Source: Lentisphaeria bacterium (GTDB taxonomy: Bacteria > Verrucomicrobiota > Lentisphaeria > Oligosphaerales > Oligosphaeraceae). From it: DNA of 28,404 nucleotides. How positions within the stretch are numbered: position 1 is the first letter of the stretch; the number at the start of each line of letters is the position of its first letter. The stretch covers positions 1 to 28,404 of the forward strand of contig JAEDNB010000002.1 in assembly GCA_016302725.1 (NCBI GenBank), given 5' to 3'. A program made the position numbers and the translations under genes. Of this stretch, positions 15,873-23,039 are shown piece by piece. Below the pieces are notes generated by a model. The model ran no database searches and was not told the origin of the DNA. It saw only the letters and a program-made list of their open reading frames with translations.

Positions 15873-17003
15873 ATGGAACAAGCCATTGCCTTCGTCGTGG
15901 CCATCGTGGCCGTCATCATCAATGGAGTGCCCCAGCTCCTCTACGCCCAATCCCGGGGCTTCGCCCTGAAGCCCTCCGGCTTCGCCTACCTGGTGGGCGC
16001 CCTGGGAAATCTCCTGACCGGCTCCGTGACCCCCATCTCCGGGCAGGCGGAGACCATCACCGTGGCCAGCGTCCGGAAAAACCTCCGCAACAACGTGAGC
16101 TCCATCCTCCTGGCCACAGTCATCATGGTGACCCTGGGCCTCTTCGGATACATCACGAAAATCTCCAATTTCGCCGGCCCCGCCGTGGTCAACGGCATGA
16201 TGGCGGGCGTGGGACTCATCCTGGCGGGCGTCTCCTGGGACATGTTCGAAAAGGAGAAGCGGGTGACCCTGGTCTCCCTGGCCTCCGCCCTCCTCACCTT
16301 CTTCCTGCTCCATAAAAACGGAAACAAGCTGGTGTGGACCATCTTCATCTCCGTGGTGATCTCCACCCTGGACTTCCTCCTCCTCCAACGGCGGAGGGTG
16401 GATGTGAAGGCCATGATGGAAGAGGGACGGGACCAGGTCGTGGAAAGCCAGGAATGGCGCTTCTGGAAGAAGGCCTACTGGGCCGACTTCAAGATGGTGG
16501 AGCCCACCCTCAATTTCACCGTGGTCCTGGGCGCCCTCAGCCTGGTAATGCTGAACATCGGCGCCAACATCTCCTTCGGCGGAATCACCGCCAGCATCGC
16601 CCAAACCACACAGAACTTCGACCATCTCTCCATCATCAACTCCCTGGCGGACATCCCCAGCTCCCTCTTCGGCGGCCCCCCCATCGAGGCCATCATCTCC
16701 GGCACCGCCGCCGCCCCCGCCCCTGTGGCCTGCGGCATCGTCTTCATGGCCGCCACCGGGCTCCTCATCCTCCTGGGCGTCGTGGGACGCCTGGGACGCT
16801 ATCTGCCCGCCCAGAGCATCGCCGGATTCCTCTTCGTCATCGGCATCTTCATGACCTTCATCCCCAACGTCAACCCCCTGGCAGGGGATGGGCAGTATGG
16901 GGCGGCGGGATATGTCTCCCTGGCCGTCACCGCCTGGTCCAAGAACCCCTTCCTGGGCATGGTGGCCGGCGTGGCCGCCAAGTATCTGACCGGTTGCTTC
17001 TAA
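15873..17003 (+). CDS. NCS2-type purine/uracil-like permease
   Basis: A 376-residue integral membrane protein with about ten hydrophobic spans. It resembles the AzgA/NCS2 nucleobase transporters: GNLLTGSVTPISGQAETITVAS (45-66) corresponds to the first substrate-site region, and GANISFGGITASIAQTTQNFDHLSI (229-253), with LFGGPPIEAIISGTAAAPAP, to the second half-helix region. It is shorter than usual NCS2 proteins (about 430-ish residues), missing mainly loop and terminal parts. The start ATG 15873 has a weak AAAAGG eight bases upstream. The next gene, 24 bp on, is a phosphoribosyltransferase, so uptake of a purine base (adenine or guanine-type) with its conversion to nucleotide is the likely joint job. 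Substrate is inferred, not shown. Confidence 0.82.
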   Translation: MEQAIAFVVAIVAVIINGVPQLLYAQSRGFALKPSGFAYLVGALGNLLTGSVTPISGQAETITVASVRKNLRNNVSSILLATVIMVTLGLFGYITKISNFAGPAVVNGMMAGVGLILAGVSWDMFEKEKRVTLVSLASALLTFFLLHKNGNKLVWTIFISVVISTLDFLLLQRRRVDVKAMMEEGRDQVVESQEWRFWKKAYWADFKMVEPTLNFTVVLGALSLVMLNIGANISFGGITASIAQTTQNFDHLSIINSLADIPSSLFGGPPIEAIISGTAAAPAPVACGIVFMAATGLLILLGVVGRLGRYLPAQSIAGFLFVIGIFMTFIPNVNPLAGDGQYGAAGYVSLAVTAWSKNPFLGMVAGVAAKYLTGCF

Positions 17004-17027
17004 CTCCGCCCCTCTCCCCCCTTGCCC

Positions 17028-17609
17028 ATGGAAAGCTGGAAGCCCACCCTGCGGGTCCATCTGGGACCCGACTGCACCCCGGAAATCCCCCTGGTCGGCC
17101 TGGGAGGGGGCTTCCGCATCTACTCCTTCGACATGACCGGGGAGACCCGGTGGAACGCCGCCGCCGCCAAAAGCCTGGCCGAGAAGTTGAGGGAGTATGA
17201 TTTCGATGCCCTGGCCACCGTCCAGACCAAGTCCTGCGGCCTGGCCCAGGCCCTGACAGAACGGCTGGGAATGGAGCGCTTCCTGGAAATCCGCAAGAGC
17301 CGCAAGGGCTTCATGACCGACCCGGTGGGCGTCACCGTGGACTCCATCACCACCGACCATCGCCAGGAACTCTGGATCGGAAAGGAAAAATACCTCCCCT
17401 TCGTGGGAAAACGGATCTGCTTCCTGGATGACGTGGTCTCCACCGGAGGCACCATCCAGGCCGTTCTCGCCCTGGCCCAGAAAATCGGCCTGGAAATCGC
17501 CGTGGTGGCCTGCGTCCTCACCGAGGGCACCCCCCGACGGGAATACCAGGGGATCCCCATCGTCTCCCTGGATCACATCCCCCTCCCCGGCACCTCCCTC
17601 CATCCTTAA
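17028..17609 (+). CDS. phosphoribosyltransferase, adenine phosphoribosyltransferase-like
   Basis: A 193-residue type I phosphoribosyltransferase that should join a purine base to PRPP. The PRPP-binding motif is FLDDVVSTGGT (132-142), with the two acidic residues at 134-135; TVQTKSCGLAQALTERLG (64-81) fits the pyrophosphate-loop region, and RKSRKGFM (89-96) the flexible-loop entry seen in Apt-like enzymes. ATG 17028 is used; a TTG two codons earlier is less likely. No Shine-Dalgarno; the bases ahead are nearly all pyrimidine. It follows the permease by 24 bp, so they are probably one operon for base salvage. Adenine is favoured by family resemblance; xanthine or guanine use is possible. Confidence 0.85.
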   Translation: MESWKPTLRVHLGPDCTPEIPLVGLGGGFRIYSFDMTGETRWNAAAAKSLAEKLREYDFDALATVQTKSCGLAQALTERLGMERFLEIRKSRKGFMTDPVGVTVDSITTDHRQELWIGKEKYLPFVGKRICFLDDVVSTGGTIQAVLALAQKIGLEIAVVACVLTEGTPRREYQGIPIVSLDHIPLPGTSLHP

Positions 17610-17653
17610 AAAGGAACAGCACCGCACGGATGTCCTACACGACATGACAATCC

Positions 17654-18206
17654 ATGCTCAAAGGCGTTGTCGAAAACGACGACAAGGCCTGGAAGGAATT
17701 CTATCTCTTCTACATGCCCTTGACCGGAATCGTGATGAGGAGGCTGGGCATCCAACCCTAGCGAAGACGACTTGAATGAGTTGCACCGAAGGGTGATGGT
17801 GGAGCTCTTCCAGCGGGGGAGCGTGAAGAAATACCAGAAGGAGCGGGGCCACATCCGGCACCATCTCAAGCGGATCATCCACAACAAGTGCTGTGATTTC
17901 ATCACCCTGAACGCCAAGGAGAAGGGAATGGAGGCAGAGCTTCAGGCGCGCTGCCTGCAGGCCTCCCAGGAAACGAACGCCGGGGGGCCGAGGGGGGCCT
18001 CGTCGGGAAGCCCGGCGAGGCCGCGACGGCGCTGGGGGGGGGGATGCAGGGGACGGGGGTGCCCGGCAGGGCATTTCCTTCCCCGCAGGCCCCCTGCGAC
18101 GGCGCAAGGCAGGCGCAAAGCGCCTGACGCCCCCGCTCCCCCAGGCGTCCCTCCCGGCCCTCCGTGCGCCCGGCAAGCCGGGCGTTTCCGTGCCCTCCGT
18201 GTTTAA
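17654..18206 (+). pseudogene. frameshifted, truncated ECF-type sigma factor
   Basis: Reading from ATG 17654 gives 35 codons, including NDDKAWKEFYLFYMPLTGIV, and stops at TAG 17759-17761. Removing one C of the CCC at 17756-17758 joins this to the next frame, giving IQPSEDDLNELHRRVMVELFQRG, then KKYQKERGHIRHHLKRIIHNKC. Together these are a good sigma-70 region 2: the W..F...Y start, D/E-rich helix, Q/E-type V.VELF, and (K)GHIRHHLKRI(I)HNK as the DNA-melting helix with basic residues. Region 4 never appears; from about 17975 the frame runs into GC-rich hairpins and ends at 18206. It is thus a decayed or 3'-lost sigma gene, unless both frameshift and end are assembly errors. No anti-sigma gene is adjacent. 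Confidence 0.65.
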
Positions 18207-18241
18207 GCGAAGCGCCGACCAGCCCCCGTGTTTAAGCGGGG
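17996..18241. repeat. cluster of seven small perfect or near-perfect hairpins
   Basis: Within 246 bp lie: GGCCTCGTCGGG-AAG-CCCGG... (17996-18022, 12 pairs, one G-U); TGCCC-GGCA-GGGCA (18060-18073); CGCAGG-CCC-CCTGCG (18084-18098); CAGGCGC-AAA-GCGCCTG (18110-18126); GACGCC/GGCGTC (18126-18131 with 18144-18149); CGCCCGGC-AA-GCCGGGCG (18167-18184), followed by TTT; and CCCCG/CGGGG (18224-18228 with 18237-18241). They overlap the end of the sigma-factor remnant and precede fmt. Most loops are only 2-4 bases. It could be a structured RNA, a recombination or repeat element, or simply decayed GC-rich sequence. Confidence 0.5.
18197..18238. repeat. 13-bp direct repeat
   Basis: CCGTGTTTAAGCG occurs at 18197-18209 and again at 18226-18238, 29 bp apart, separated by a 16-bp spacer. 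The second copy forms the last hairpin of the cluster. Two copies are too few to call an array; they may be a protein-binding pair or a small duplication. Confidence 0.5.
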
Positions 18242-18447
18242 TGTCCCCCTGTCCCATCCGGCGTAGGGGATTTTGCCTGGAACGCCGTCATTTGACAGGC
18301 TATATTATGGGTTCTTGTCTCCATCCCCTGGCCGGCAGGGTATTGTTGAGAGTGCGGAGCGACGATTGCGGAACCTCGCGCCCTCTCTGTGGACTGTCGG
18401 CGCACAGTTTCTCCCTTTTGCACATCCCCAGGCCTTTTCCTCCCTCC
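18242..18447 (+). other. fmt leader, AT-rich promoter-like patch
   Basis: No gene is seen. TTGACA at 18292-18297 and TATATT at 18301-18306 stand only three bases apart, so they cannot be one -35/-10 pair. GCCTG (18275-18279) can pair with CAGGC (18296-18300). TATATTATG resembles the elements before topA and the Fe-S scaffold gene and may be the -10 for fmt, with about 140 bp of leader. Confidence 0.3.
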
Positions 18448-19422
18448 ATGCCAGAAGACGGCGCGTCCCCATCAAAGATCCGGGTCTATTACTTGGGTTC
18501 CGGCAATTTGGGCATCGCCATCCTGGATGCCCTTCGGGCGGATGGTGGGATTGAGTTGGTGGGCATTGGCTCCCAGCCGGACAGGCCCGTGGGGCGGAAG
18601 CACCGGCTTGCCCCCACCCCCTTTGCCAGGCACGCCCTGGAGTCAGGGCTGGAAGTGGACCGGCTTCCCTCGGTCAACACCCCCGAATTCCTGGAGAAAC
18701 TGCGCACCTTGGGGACGGAGATTCTGCTGGTGGTCGCCTTCGGGCAACTCCTGAAACAGGAACTGCTCTCCCTCCCTCCCTTCGGCTGCCTCAACGTCCA
18801 CGCCTCGCTCCTGCCACGCTATCGGGGTGCCTGCCCCATCAACGCCGCCATCCTGAATGGCGACAAACGCACGGGGGTGAGTTTCATGCGCATGGAACGG
18901 GGGCTGGACACCGGGCCGGTCTACCACATGGTGGAGCTGCCCATCCAGGAGACCGAGACCACGGAGGAACTGGAGGAGCGGCTAGGGCTCCTGGCAGCCT
19001 CCCGAATCGGGGGTGTGCTCCGGAGGATCACCCGCGAAGGGCTTCAGCCCACTCCCCAACCCCCCACCGACGAGCCCAATGTGCGGAAGATCTGCAAGGA
19101 GGATGGCGCCATTCCCTGGAACGCCTCCGCCCGGCGCATCTCCAACATGGTGCGTGCCTATCAGCCCTGGCCTAGGGCCTATACCTGCGTGCCCGTGCAG
19201 GGGGAGTTGCGGCGCATTCAGATCACAGAAGCCACCTGCACCGCCGAGGACTCCGGGGCGCAGGCGGGCCAGGTGCTTCCCGAAAGCGGGAAGGCCCTGG
19301 TCGTCGCCTGTGGCGCGGGGACGCTCCTCATCCATCGCCTGATTCCCGATGGCAAGAAGGAGATGAGCGCGGCGGATTTTCTGCGTGGCAATCCGGTGAT
19401 GCCGGGCAGCATCCTGGAATGA
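18448..19422 (+). CDS. fmt: methionyl-tRNA formyltransferase
   Basis: A 324-residue enzyme that formylates initiator Met-tRNA with 10-formyl-tetrahydrofolate. The catalytic triad is intact: N116 and H118 in LNVHASLLPRYRGACPIN and D154 in MERGLDTGPVY, each exactly ten positions later than N106, H108 and D144 of E. coli Fmt. The N-terminal Rossmann-like start (IRVYYLGSGNLGIAILDAL) and the C-terminal OB-like domain (from about residue 220, with DGAIPWNASARRISNMVRAYQPWP) are both present. ATG 18448 is chosen because the fold begins ten residues later; the longer frame upstream crosses the hairpin region. No Shine-Dalgarno is present and the ATG follows CCTCCCTCC. The usual neighbour def is absent. 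Confidence 0.95.
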   Translation: MPEDGASPSKIRVYYLGSGNLGIAILDALRADGGIELVGIGSQPDRPVGRKHRLAPTPFARHALESGLEVDRLPSVNTPEFLEKLRTLGTEILLVVAFGQLLKQELLSLPPFGCLNVHASLLPRYRGACPINAAILNGDKRTGVSFMRMERGLDTGPVYHMVELPIQETETTEELEERLGLLAASRIGGVLRRITREGLQPTPQPPTDEPNVRKICKEDGAIPWNASARRISNMVRAYQPWPRAYTCVPVQGELRRIQITEATCTAEDSGAQAGQVLPESGKALVVACGAGTLLIHRLIPDGKKEMSAADFLRGNPVMPGSILE

Positions 19423-19456
19423 TTCCCTCCCGCCTACGCCCCAGGGCTTCAGGCGC

Positions 19457-19493
19457 CCTCCCTTCCGGGAGGCCGGCCTCCCCTGGCGAGGCC
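19457..19493 (+). terminator. two tandem hairpins after fmt
   Basis: CCTCCC-TTCC-GGGAGG (19457-19472) is followed by GGCCTC/GAGGCC (19475-19480 with 19488-19493). No U tract follows. The first resembles the palindrome at 9155-9174. It may end the fmt transcript. Confidence 0.35.
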
Positions 19494-19604
19494 TCCCCTG
19501 CGGACAACGGTTGAACCCATTCCTGCCCTGGTGAAGGCAGGGTCTTTTGCCCCTGCATGGCGGCGAGCCCCCTCCACCAGACAGGTCACTCCTTATCCCC
19601 CCCC

Positions 19605-21941
19605 ATGAAACAGATTCTCATCAACTCCGAGGAACTCCAGGTACGGGTGGCCGTCGTGGAAGACGGCACCCTCCAGGACTTCTTCATGGAACGCACCAAC
19701 AAGGACCGCATTGTCGGTTCCATCTACAAAGGGAAAATCAAGAACCTGGAGCCTTCCCTCCAGGCTGCCTTCGTGGACATTGGCGTAGGCAAGAATGCCT
19801 TCCTCCACTACTGGGACATGCTTCCCGCCACCCTGGAGAAACTGGAGGGCGAAGGGGAGGAGGAGGACGAGCCTCCCGTGAAGCCGGGACAGGAGCGGGC
19901 GGAGGCCAACCGCGCCAGCCGGGCCGAGGAAGGCGGCGCCGACAATCCCCCCGCCCCCCCTGCCCAGGAAGCGGAGGAGGAGGAAGGGGAAGTCCAGCAA
20001 GCGGACGGGGAGACCCCGGAGGGGGAATCCCAGGCCGCTCCGGAGGAGGCCGCCCCCGTTGCCCCCGTTGTGCAAAAGCAGGAGCAGGACACTTCCCTCA
20101 CCAAGGGGCTTCTTCCCCTGGAGCAGGGGCAGAAGGGTCTGATTCCCCTGGCCAAGCCCCAGGAAAAGCCCGCCCCCCAGGAGCGGGAACTGCCCCCCAT
20201 CTCCACCGATGAGAATCCCCCGCCCCTGGCGGAGGAGATTGCGGGCAAGCCCCGGGAGGGGCAGCCCCGGCGTGGTGGCCAGCCCCGTGCCCCCCAGGCC
20301 GCCGACGAGGATTCCCCTTCCCATCGCCGCCGCCGTCGCCGCGGCCGTGGCGGCCGTGACCTGGTGCCCCTGCAAGGGGGTCAGTCCGCCCCGGCCAGGC
20401 CGGCGAAGCCCGGCGTCTTCCGCCGCCTCTTCAATTTCTTCTTCCCCTTCCTCCAGAAGGGCGGCGCCCCCCAGCCCCAGGAGGCCGTCCAGGAGCGCCG
20501 TGACCCCGCCCGCCCCGCCTCCCAGGAGAAGGAGCCGCGTCCCGCCAGGGGACTGACCGCCAATTCCGGGAAGAATGAACTGCTTCCCCTCACCCCTGCC
20601 GGCAAGCCCCATCCCCAGAAGGGGGCGGCCCAGCCCGCCAAGCTGGAGAAGTTGCCCAAGCCGGAGAAAGAGAAGGAAAAGGAGAAGCCCCGGAAGGCGG
20701 AGAAGAAGGGATACACCGTGGAGGACATCCCCAACCTCTTCCACGTGGACCAGGAAATCCTGGTGCAGGTCACCAAGGGGCCCATTGGCACCAAGGGCGC
20801 CCGCGTCACCACCAACCTCTCCATCCCCGGGCGCTACCTTGTCCTGCTGCCCAACTGCCCCCACGTGGGCATCTCCCGCCGGGTGGAGGACCGGGAGGAG
20901 CGCAGCCGCCTGAAGCAGATGATCCGCACCATCCTCCCCCCCAACACCGGCGTCATCTGCCGCACCGAGGGCGTGGGGCTGAAGCGGGAATATTTCCAGC
21001 GCGACCTCCAAATGCTCATGGACGCCTGGCACAAGGCCGAGGACACCGCCGCCAAGCGCCGCGCCCCCGTCTGCGTCTACCAGGAACCCGCCCTGGTGGA
21101 GCGCACCCTCCGGGACAACCTGACCCAGGACATCGACGAAATCGTCTGCGACACCAAGGAGGCCTACAACCTCGCCCTGGAAATGCTGCAGCGCTTCGAC
21201 CGCCAGGATTCCATCAAGGTCAAGCTCTACTCCAACCCCACCCCCATCTTCATCAAATACGGCATCAGCCAGCAAATCGAGGGCATCTCCAACCGGAAGG
21301 TCCCCCTCCCCAGCGGCGGCTATCTCTGCATCGACGAGACGGAGGCCCTCATCGCCATCGACGTCAACACCGGAAAGAACCGCTCCGGCAAGGACCAGCC
21401 CGAAACCATCCTGGCCACCAACATGGAGGCCGTCAAGGAGATTGCGCGGCAGCTCCGGCTTCGCAACATCGGCGGGCTGGTGGTGCTGGACCTCATCGAC
21501 ATGCGCTCCCGCAAGGACCAGATGGCCGTCTACCGCGCCTTCAAGCAATACACCGCCGAAGACCACGCCCGCATCAAAATCTACCCCATCAGCGGGCTGG
21601 GGCTGCTGGAGATGAGCCGCCAGCGGGAGAGCGAATCCCTGGAGAGCACCATCTACGAGGACTGCCCCTACTGCAAGGGGCGGGGGCTCATCAAGACCGC
21701 CACCAGCGTCTCCGTGGAAATCCAGCGTCGCCTCAACGAACTGCTGGCCCGCAAGAAGGACGTGCAGCACTTCGTCATCACCGTCCATCCCAAGATCCTG
21801 GAGCGGCTGCGCACCGTGGACCACAAGGTGATGAACGCCATGGCGGCGGAGCACAACCGGCAGCTCACTTTCAACGCCAATCCCGAACTCCACATCGAAG
21901 ACTTCCACATCGCCGACAAGGACACGGGAAAGGTCTTCTAG
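19605..21941 (+). CDS. rne: ribonuclease E/G with a large insertion in its S1 domain
   Basis: A 778-residue Rne/Rng endoribonuclease that cuts single-stranded RNA in mRNA decay and rRNA/tRNA maturation. The S1 domain starts normally (AAFVDIGVGKNAFLHY, to about residue 70), is interrupted until about 366, and resumes with EILVQVTKGPIGTKGARVTTNLS. The catalytic Mg ligands are D586 (AIDVNTG) and D629 (VVLDLIDM); the Zn-link is C687 and C690 (CPYC). Their spacings, 43 and 58, equal those of E. coli D303, D346 and C404, so the extra length is about 283 residues, all before the catalytic core. The insert is acidic, then holds HRRRRRRGRGGRD (240-252) and the amphipathic GVFRRLFNFFFPFLQKG (270-286). 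No C-terminal scaffold half exists. ATG 19605 lacks a Shine-Dalgarno and follows eight C's. It heads the run with the ABC ATPase, uvrC and cimA. Confidence 0.94.
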   Translation: MKQILINSEELQVRVAVVEDGTLQDFFMERTNKDRIVGSIYKGKIKNLEPSLQAAFVDIGVGKNAFLHYWDMLPATLEKLEGEGEEEDEPPVKPGQERAEANRASRAEEGGADNPPAPPAQEAEEEEGEVQQADGETPEGESQAAPEEAAPVAPVVQKQEQDTSLTKGLLPLEQGQKGLIPLAKPQEKPAPQERELPPISTDENPPPLAEEIAGKPREGQPRRGGQPRAPQAADEDSPSHRRRRRRGRGGRDLVPLQGGQSAPARPAKPGVFRRLFNFFFPFLQKGGAPQPQEAVQERRDPARPASQEKEPRPARGLTANSGKNELLPLTPAGKPHPQKGAAQPAKLEKLPKPEKEKEKEKPRKAEKKGYTVEDIPNLFHVDQEILVQVTKGPIGTKGARVTTNLSIPGRYLVLLPNCPHVGISRRVEDREERSRLKQMIRTILPPNTGVICRTEGVGLKREYFQRDLQMLMDAWHKAEDTAAKRRAPVCVYQEPALVERTLRDNLTQDIDEIVCDTKEAYNLALEMLQRFDRQDSIKVKLYSNPTPIFIKYGISQQIEGISNRKVPLPSGGYLCIDETEALIAIDVNTGKNRSGKDQPETILATNMEAVKEIARQLRLRNIGGLVVLDLIDMRSRKDQMAVYRAFKQYTAEDHARIKIYPISGLGLLEMSRQRESESLESTIYEDCPYCKGRGLIKTATSVSVEIQRRLNELLARKKDVQHFVITVHPKILERLRTVDHKVMNAMAAEHNRQLTFNANPELHIEDFHIADKDTGKVF

Positions 21942-21962
21942 CCCAGCCCCCCACTTCACCCC

Positions 21963-23039
21963 GTGCAGATCCGCGCCGAACATCTCACCAAGCGGTATGG
22001 GGAGACCACCGCATTGGATGACGTCTCCCTGACGGTGGAGGATGGCGAACTCTTCTTCCTCCTGGGCCCCTCCGGCTGCGGGAAAACCACCCTCCTGCGC
22101 ACCATCGCCGGCTTCGAGGCCCCCACGGGGGGGGAGCTCTTCCTGGGGGGCGTCCCCATGGGCGCCCACACCCCGCCCGCCCAAAGGGACACCGCCATGG
22201 TCTTCCAGGGATATGCCCTCTGGCCCCATCTCACCGTCCGCCAGAATGTCGCCTTCGGCCTGGAGATGAAGGGGGTTCCCAGGGAGGAACGGGAACGCCG
22301 GGTGACCCAGGCCCTGCAGGAACTCCAAATCCTGGAACTGGCCCAGCGAAAGCCCAACCAACTCTCCGGGGGACAGCAGCAGCGGGTCGCCCTCGCCAGG
22401 ACCCTGGTCATCCATCCCGGAGTCCTCCTCCTGGACGAACCCCTGGCAAACCTGGACGCCAAGCTGCGCAGGGACATGCGCCTGGAAATCCGGCGCATCT
22501 GCAAGGAAAACCGGCTCACCGGCGTCTACGTGACCCATGACCGCGCGGAAGCCCTCTCCATGGCCGACCGCCTGGCCGTCCTGCGGAATGGGCGCCTGGA
22601 GCAGGTCGGCACCCCCCGGGAGGTCTATCGCCGCCCACGCACCCCCTTTGTGGCGGAATTCATCGGGGAGACCAATCTGCGCAAGGGGACCATCAAGGCA
22701 CTGGAGGGGGACAGCGCCCTCCTGGAGACCCCCCTGGGCCTCCTGCGCTCCCGCTGCCTCCCCCCCGACCCGCGGCCAGGAATGGAGGTGGCCCTCTCCC
22801 TGCGCCCGGAGGCCTTCCGCCTCCTGGAAGGGGAAAATCCCCCCCCGGACGGGGAAAACCGCATCTCCGTCACCCTGGCCATGTCCGAATACCTGGGGGA
22901 GATTTGCCAATATGAAGCCCGGGACGCGGCAGGGGAACCCCTCCGCTTCGACCACCTCAACCCCAGGGAGGAACTGCCCTCCGGACGCCCCCTTCTTCTC
23001 TGCCTCTCTCCCCAGGATGTGGTCTGCATGAACCCGTGA
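21963..23039 (+). CDS. ABC transporter ATP-binding protein (PotA/MalK/FbpC type)
   Basis: A 358-residue ATPase of an importer, complete. Walker A GPSGCGKTT (about 35-43), Q-loop MVFQGYALWPHLT, signature LSGGQQQRVALAR (about 134), Walker B VLLLDEPLANLDAKLR (about 155-170) and the switch His in YVTHDRAEALSMAD are all intact. A C-terminal TOBE-like domain follows (EVALSLRPEAFRLLEG). This layout is typical of spermidine/putrescine, maltose or iron(III) uptake ATPases, but no permease or binding protein is present, so the substrate is unknown. The start is GTG 21963, 21 bp after rne, with no Shine-Dalgarno. Its TGA overlaps the uvrC GTG by four bases (GTGA). Confidence 0.9.
   Translation: MQIRAEHLTKRYGETTALDDVSLTVEDGELFFLLGPSGCGKTTLLRTIAGFEAPTGGELFLGGVPMGAHTPPAQRDTAMVFQGYALWPHLTVRQNVAFGLEMKGVPREERERRVTQALQELQILELAQRKPNQLSGGQQQRVALARTLVIHPGVLLLDEPLANLDAKLRRDMRLEIRRICKENRLTGVYVTHDRAEALSMADRLAVLRNGRLEQVGTPREVYRRPRTPFVAEFIGETNLRKGTIKALEGDSALLETPLGLLRSRCLPPDPRPGMEVALSLRPEAFRLLEGENPPPDGENRISVTLAMSEYLGEICQYEARDAAGEPLRFDHLNPREELPSGRPLLLCLSPQDVVCMNP

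Noticed and set aside
17996..18241. A CRISPR array in the hairpin cluster
   Set aside because: The hairpins differ in sequence and spacing, the only direct repeat has two copies, and there is no cas gene.
18292..18306. A standard sigma-70 promoter from TTGACA and TATATT
   Set aside because: The two hexamers are only three bases apart, not the needed 16-18.
19593..22955. An open frame of about 1120 codons on the minus strand
   Set aside because: It is antisense to rne and the ABC ATPase, whose catalytic motifs are intact on the plus strand.
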